Below, one piece after another: positions 4,905-5,557 of a stretch of DNA of 5,557 nt. Position numbers and translations under genes: made by a program. Source of the stretch: Acidobacteriota bacterium (GTDB lineage Bacteria; Acidobacteriota; Terriglobia; Terriglobales; SCQP01); the NCBI GenBank assembly GCA_021818645.1, contig JAKATS010000230.1, forward strand, positions 1-5,557, read 5' to 3'. Each line of letters begins with the position of its first letter. Within the stretch, counting starts at the first letter, position 1. The notes under the pieces were generated by a model, which made no database searches, had not been told where the DNA came from, and saw nothing but the letters and a program-made list of their open reading frames with translations.

Positions 4905-5557
4905 AAAAAATTCTTCCGTTCATCCTGGCCATTGTTTTTCTGATCGGGGCCGTATTCTGGCTGCGCCAGCATGGCAAGCCATCCGCAACGGCCAGCCCGA
5001 ACTCCACCGCGACCGGCGCGCCGACGCCGATGGCCGCCAACACGAGTGTCCCCGCAGGGCCGCTGCAATTTGTAGACGTGACCAAAGCGGCGGGCATCAA
5101 CTTCGTACACAACTCGGGCGCATACGGCAAAAAATACCTGCCGGAGACGCTGGGGTCGGGGGTGGCGTTTATTGATTACAACCACAGCGGCTACCCATCC
5201 ATTCTGCTGCTGGATGGCGAGGACTGGCCGGGCCACCCCACCCACCTGCATGGGCAGACCATGCGCCTGTACCGCAACAACGGGAATGGAACGTTTACCG
5301 ACGTGACCCGGCAGGCCGGGCTGGCGGCGCCGATGTACGGCATGGGCGCGGCGGTGGGCGATTACCTGAACAACGGCAACCAGGACCTGTTCATCACCGC
5401 ACTCAATGGCAATCACCTGTTTCGCAACAACGGCAACGGAACCTTCACCGATGTCACAAAACAGGCGGGGCTGGACGTGGACCCCGGCCTCGCCACCAGC
5501 GCCGCCTGGGTGGATTATGACCGCGACGGCTGTCTCGACTTATGGGTGGATTATTAC
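4901..5557 (+). CDS. FG-GAP/VCBS repeat protein, CRTAC1 (ASPIC/UnbV) type, 3'-truncated
   Basis: The frame opens with ATG and stays open for 219 codons to the window edge. The visible part is the N-terminal portion of a beta-propeller protein; full CRTAC1-like proteins are usually about 500-600 residues or longer, and the UnbV/ASPIC part would be to the right. Residues 1-23 (KK, then a hydrophobic stretch ending FWLRQ) form a membrane anchor or uncleaved signal, with no clear cleavage site or lipobox. A Ser/Thr/Ala/Pro linker (24-54) leads into FVDVTKAAGI and YLPETLGSGVAF, typical of the family. Two copies of RNNGNGTFTDVT follow 50 residues apart (125 and 175). Calcium-type loops start at D92, D154 and D205; only the third (DYDRDGCLD) is fully canonical. 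It is probably periplasmic or exported, and its close coupling to the multihaem cytochrome suggests a partner role. Its biochemical function is unknown. Confidence 0.9.
   Translation, partial: MKKILPFILAIVFLIGAVFWLRQHGKPSATASPNSTATGAPTPMAANTSVPAGPLQFVDVTKAAGINFVHNSGAYGKKYLPETLGSGVAFIDYNHSGYPSILLLDGEDWPGHPTHLHGQTMRLYRNNGNGTFTDVTRQAGLAAPMYGMGAAVGDYLNNGNQDLFITALNGNHLFRNNGNGTFTDVTKQAGLDVDPGLATSAAWVDYDRDGCLDLWVDYY
5273..5473 (+). repeat. Two FG-GAP coding repeats with a 150-bp period
   Basis: Bases 5273-5323 and 5423-5473 encode nearly the same 17 residues, beginning RNNGNGTFTDVT and ending QAGL. The offset is exactly 150 bp, one propeller blade of 50 residues. Differences are mostly at third codon positions, which points to selection on the protein and not a recent duplication. 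Confidence 0.8.

Noticed and set aside
4760..5416. A 218-codon minus-strand open frame across the junction of the cytochrome and FG-GAP genes
   Set aside because: It runs opposite two supported genes and has no recognisable motif; it is explained by codon bias of the sense strand.

Overview
The window looks like chromosomal DNA from a GC-rich Gram-negative bacterium, most likely Acidobacteriota (soil or sediment, possibly a metagenome contig). This rests on the combination of gene types: a Kelch-propeller lipoprotein with repeated NANG loops, a membrane-anchored multihaem cytochrome c fused to TPRs, and a CRTAC1/ASPIC-type FG-GAP protein directly behind it. The taxon is an inference; no rRNA or other phylogenetic marker is present.

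Layout. (1) Bases 1-577, + strand: the C-terminal five-sixths or so of a NarL/LuxR-family response regulator whose start lies left of the window. (2) Bases 593-1780, - strand: a complete secreted lipoprotein that reads as a six-bladed Kelch-like beta-propeller. It converges tail-to-tail on the regulator with only 15 bp between the stop codons. (3) Bases 1781-1961: a divergent control region with a good sigma70-like promoter for the lipoprotein gene, a 14-bp dyad over its -35 box, a strong GC hairpin and a cluster of CTAAT/ATTAG repeats. (4) Bases 1962-4904, + strand: a large protein with five predicted membrane helices, five CxxCH haem sites, an Ig-like beta domain and five TPRs. (5) Bases 4901-5557, + strand: the start of an FG-GAP/VCBS beta-propeller protein that overlaps gene 4 by ATGA and runs off the right edge.

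Genes 4 and 5 form a translationally coupled pair. Gene 4 should sit in the inner membrane with its haems and TPRs in the periplasm. Gene 5 has an N-terminal membrane anchor or signal segment and a propeller on the same side. A plausible joint role is periplasmic electron transfer by a cytochrome module that recruits partners through its TPRs and the adjacent propeller, but no substrate can be read from the sequence. The membrane domain has histidines placed so that it might also carry haem b and link to the quinone pool; this is a hypothesis. The regulator and the Kelch lipoprotein have no demonstrated link to this pair. No tRNA, rRNA, CRISPR array, insertion sequence or prophage gene was seen.
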